DNA from: Bordetella parapertussis
GTDB taxonomy: Bacteria; Pseudomonadota; Gammaproteobacteria; Burkholderiales; Burkholderiaceae_C
NCBI GenBank assembly: GCA_945875935.1
Contig: CAMCNE010000056.1
Span: forward strand, 1-14,760
DNA: 14,760 bases
Direction: 5' to 3'
Under the pieces are notes generated by a model. That model searched no databases, had not been told where the DNA came from, and saw nothing but the letters and a program-made list of their open reading frames with translations. The translations under genes were made by a program, and so were the position numbers. Positions within the stretch are counted from its first letter, which is position 1. The number at the start of each line of letters is the position of its first letter. Below, piece after piece: positions 13,553-14,760 of the stretch.

Positions 13553-14713
13553 TTACTTCAGGTCCTCGACCAGCAGTTCGGCAATCCGAGCTTCCGTGGT
13601 CTTGTTTTCGGCGGTGCCTGCTGCATTCACCACAGTGACAACGCTGCCAGAGCCCGTGCCAGCCGGCTTGACCTGCACGCGATAGCGAGACGGGTTCTTC
13701 GGGTCTTGCTTGCTCGATCCAAACATCCGGCTGAAGAAGCCCGGGTCGTTCTTGTCGTCCTTGGATTCGATGTAGCGCACGAAGTACACCCCCTGCGTGC
13801 GATCGCGGTCTTCAACCGTGAAGTTGCTGCGGTCCAGCGCGATGCCCACGCGGCGCCATGCGCGGTCGAAACTGTCGTCGAGTTCTATCGTGGCTTGAGC
13901 AGGCGCAGCAGCCAGGCGCGCACGTGGCGGCCGTGGCGCATCGCTGGCGGCAACCAGCGTCTTGGCCTGTTCTTCCTTCGCACCCAGCTTGAGCAGCAAG
14001 CGGCGCAGCATCTCTGCTTCGAGTTCCGGGTCGGCCGGGCGAGGCTGCCACATCGTGCTGTCGCTTTGCGTGCCGGTGGCCACTTCGGTCATGCCGCGGT
14101 GGGTGATGTAGATCTCGCTGCCCGCGTCTGTGCGCTCGACGCGCGTTCTGAATTTGTCTCTCTCGCCGGTGTCATAGACCGAGTCGAACAGCGATCCGAG
14201 GGTCGAGCGGATGAAGTCCTGAGGCATCTTCGAGTGGTTTTCGGCCCACTCGGTTTCCATCACGCCGACTTCCGGTTGGTCAACGGCGATCTTGAAACCC
14301 CGCTCCGGCCAGAATGCCTCCAGCACGGGCCAGACCTGCTGCGGCGACATCTTGGTGACCAGCCAGCGGTCGCTGCCCACGCGTTCGATGCGCAGATCGC
14401 TTTCGCCACTCGGCACCACCGCTTGCGTGCCCTGCGTTTTCTGCGTTGCAGCACCGTAGGTGGCTGCGCTGAACGATCCCGACGCGGCCTGCTGCTGATA
14501 GCGCGTGTCACGCGCCAGTTGCGTCAGATCGGGTGGAACTTCCAGACCCGCGTTTTTTTCGGAAGCCGCGCGATAGTCGACCTTGTCGCCCGTGATGGAT
14601 GTGCAGCCGACGAGGCCGATGGCCAGCAGCGATGCCGCGATCTTCTGAAGATGTGGAGCCTTGGTGGTCATGTGGCTGGGCCGAATTCGTTTTGAGTCTG
14701 TCACGTTGTTCAT
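13553..14713 (-). CDS. bamC: Outer membrane protein assembly factor BamC (NlpB)
   Basis: BamC is a lipoprotein of the BAM complex, which inserts beta-barrel proteins into the outer membrane. The 386 residues start with a signal peptide (KIAASLLAIGLVGC) and a lipobox LVGC, so Cys37 is the lipidated residue. A loose stretch (about 38-100, with VDYRAA and LEVPPDLTQL, the part that lies along BamD) precedes two helix-grip domains (about 105-230 and 270-386), for example WLVTKMSPQQVWPVLEAFW and FDRAWRRVGIALDRSNFTVEDRDRTQGVYFVRY. The length is close to the E. coli protein (344) with extra linker. ATG 14671 (MTTKAPHLQKI) is an alternative start: GGAG directly abuts ATG 14713, which is poor spacing. 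The gene often follows dapA; the 47 bases upstream are too short to identify. Confidence 0.92.
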   Translation of the reverse strand: MNNVTDSKRIRPSHMTTKAPHLQKIAASLLAIGLVGCTSITGDKVDYRAASEKNAGLEVPPDLTQLARDTRYQQQAASGSFSAATYGAATQKTQGTQAVVPSGESDLRIERVGSDRWLVTKMSPQQVWPVLEAFWPERGFKIAVDQPEVGVMETEWAENHSKMPQDFIRSTLGSLFDSVYDTGERDKFRTRVERTDAGSEIYITHRGMTEVATGTQSDSTMWQPRPADPELEAEMLRRLLLKLGAKEEQAKTLVAASDAPRPPRARLAAAPAQATIELDDSFDRAWRRVGIALDRSNFTVEDRDRTQGVYFVRYIESKDDKNDPGFFSRMFGSSKQDPKNPSRYRVQVKPAGTGSGSVVTVVNAAGTAENKTTEARIAELLVEDLK

Positions 14714-14760
14714 CTCCAGAGGGCGTGTGGCCGGGAATTGCCGCGCAGCCCGTTGATCGC

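Noticed and set aside
1..14760. CRISPR array, tRNA or rRNA genes, insertion sequences
   Set aside because: No regularly spaced repeats, no cloverleaf or rRNA segments and no transposase-like frame or terminal inverted repeats were seen on either strand.

Overview
The window is high-GC proteobacterial chromosome. The gene set (purL with a fused glutaminase, rlmB, a short cyanide-insensitive-type cydAB, coaBC-dut, an L16 hydroxylase, bamC) and protein style point to a betaproteobacterium of the order Burkholderiales. That placement comes from family knowledge, not from a marker such as 16S rRNA.

Layout. 1-2822 (+): the 3' end of purL, a DUF1624 membrane protein whose start overlaps the purL stop, and rlmB. 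2853-4922 (-): an accessory patch between core genes. It holds a stand-alone AAA/ORC-like ATPase behind an AT-rich promoter, a 54-codon relic that joins the start of a type I restriction HsdM to the end of an HsdS, and a mazE-mazF toxin-antitoxin pair. 4985-7942 (-): a tight gbsR-like regulator, cydA, cydB operon for a bd-type/cyanide-insensitive quinol oxidase, with a palindrome upstream of the regulator. 8022-9014 (-): egtD, the first enzyme of ergothioneine synthesis, without egtB beside it. 9091-10824 (+): coaBC and dut (coenzyme A and dUTP housekeeping). 10833-11354 (-): a divergent SlyD-like FKBP. 11421-13070 (+): a roxA/ycfD-type ribosomal oxygenase and a conserved protein of unknown function. 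13066-13502 (+): a strong-looking promoter, a leader with two predicted stem-loops, and a small Ala-rich lipoprotein ending in lysine, closed by a two-way terminator. 13553-14713 (-): bamC.

Most genes are ordinary core functions. The parts that the standard annotation would miss are the hsdM/hsdS deletion relic, the AT-rich dyad in front of the ATPase, the operator-like palindromes before gbsR and before the lipoprotein gene, the structured lipoprotein leader, and the lipoprotein itself, whose 11-residue repeats and C-terminal lysine recall Braun's lipoprotein without being its homologue. I do not see a clear new multi-gene system. The best candidates for new biology are the leader-plus-lipoprotein unit and the ATPase island.
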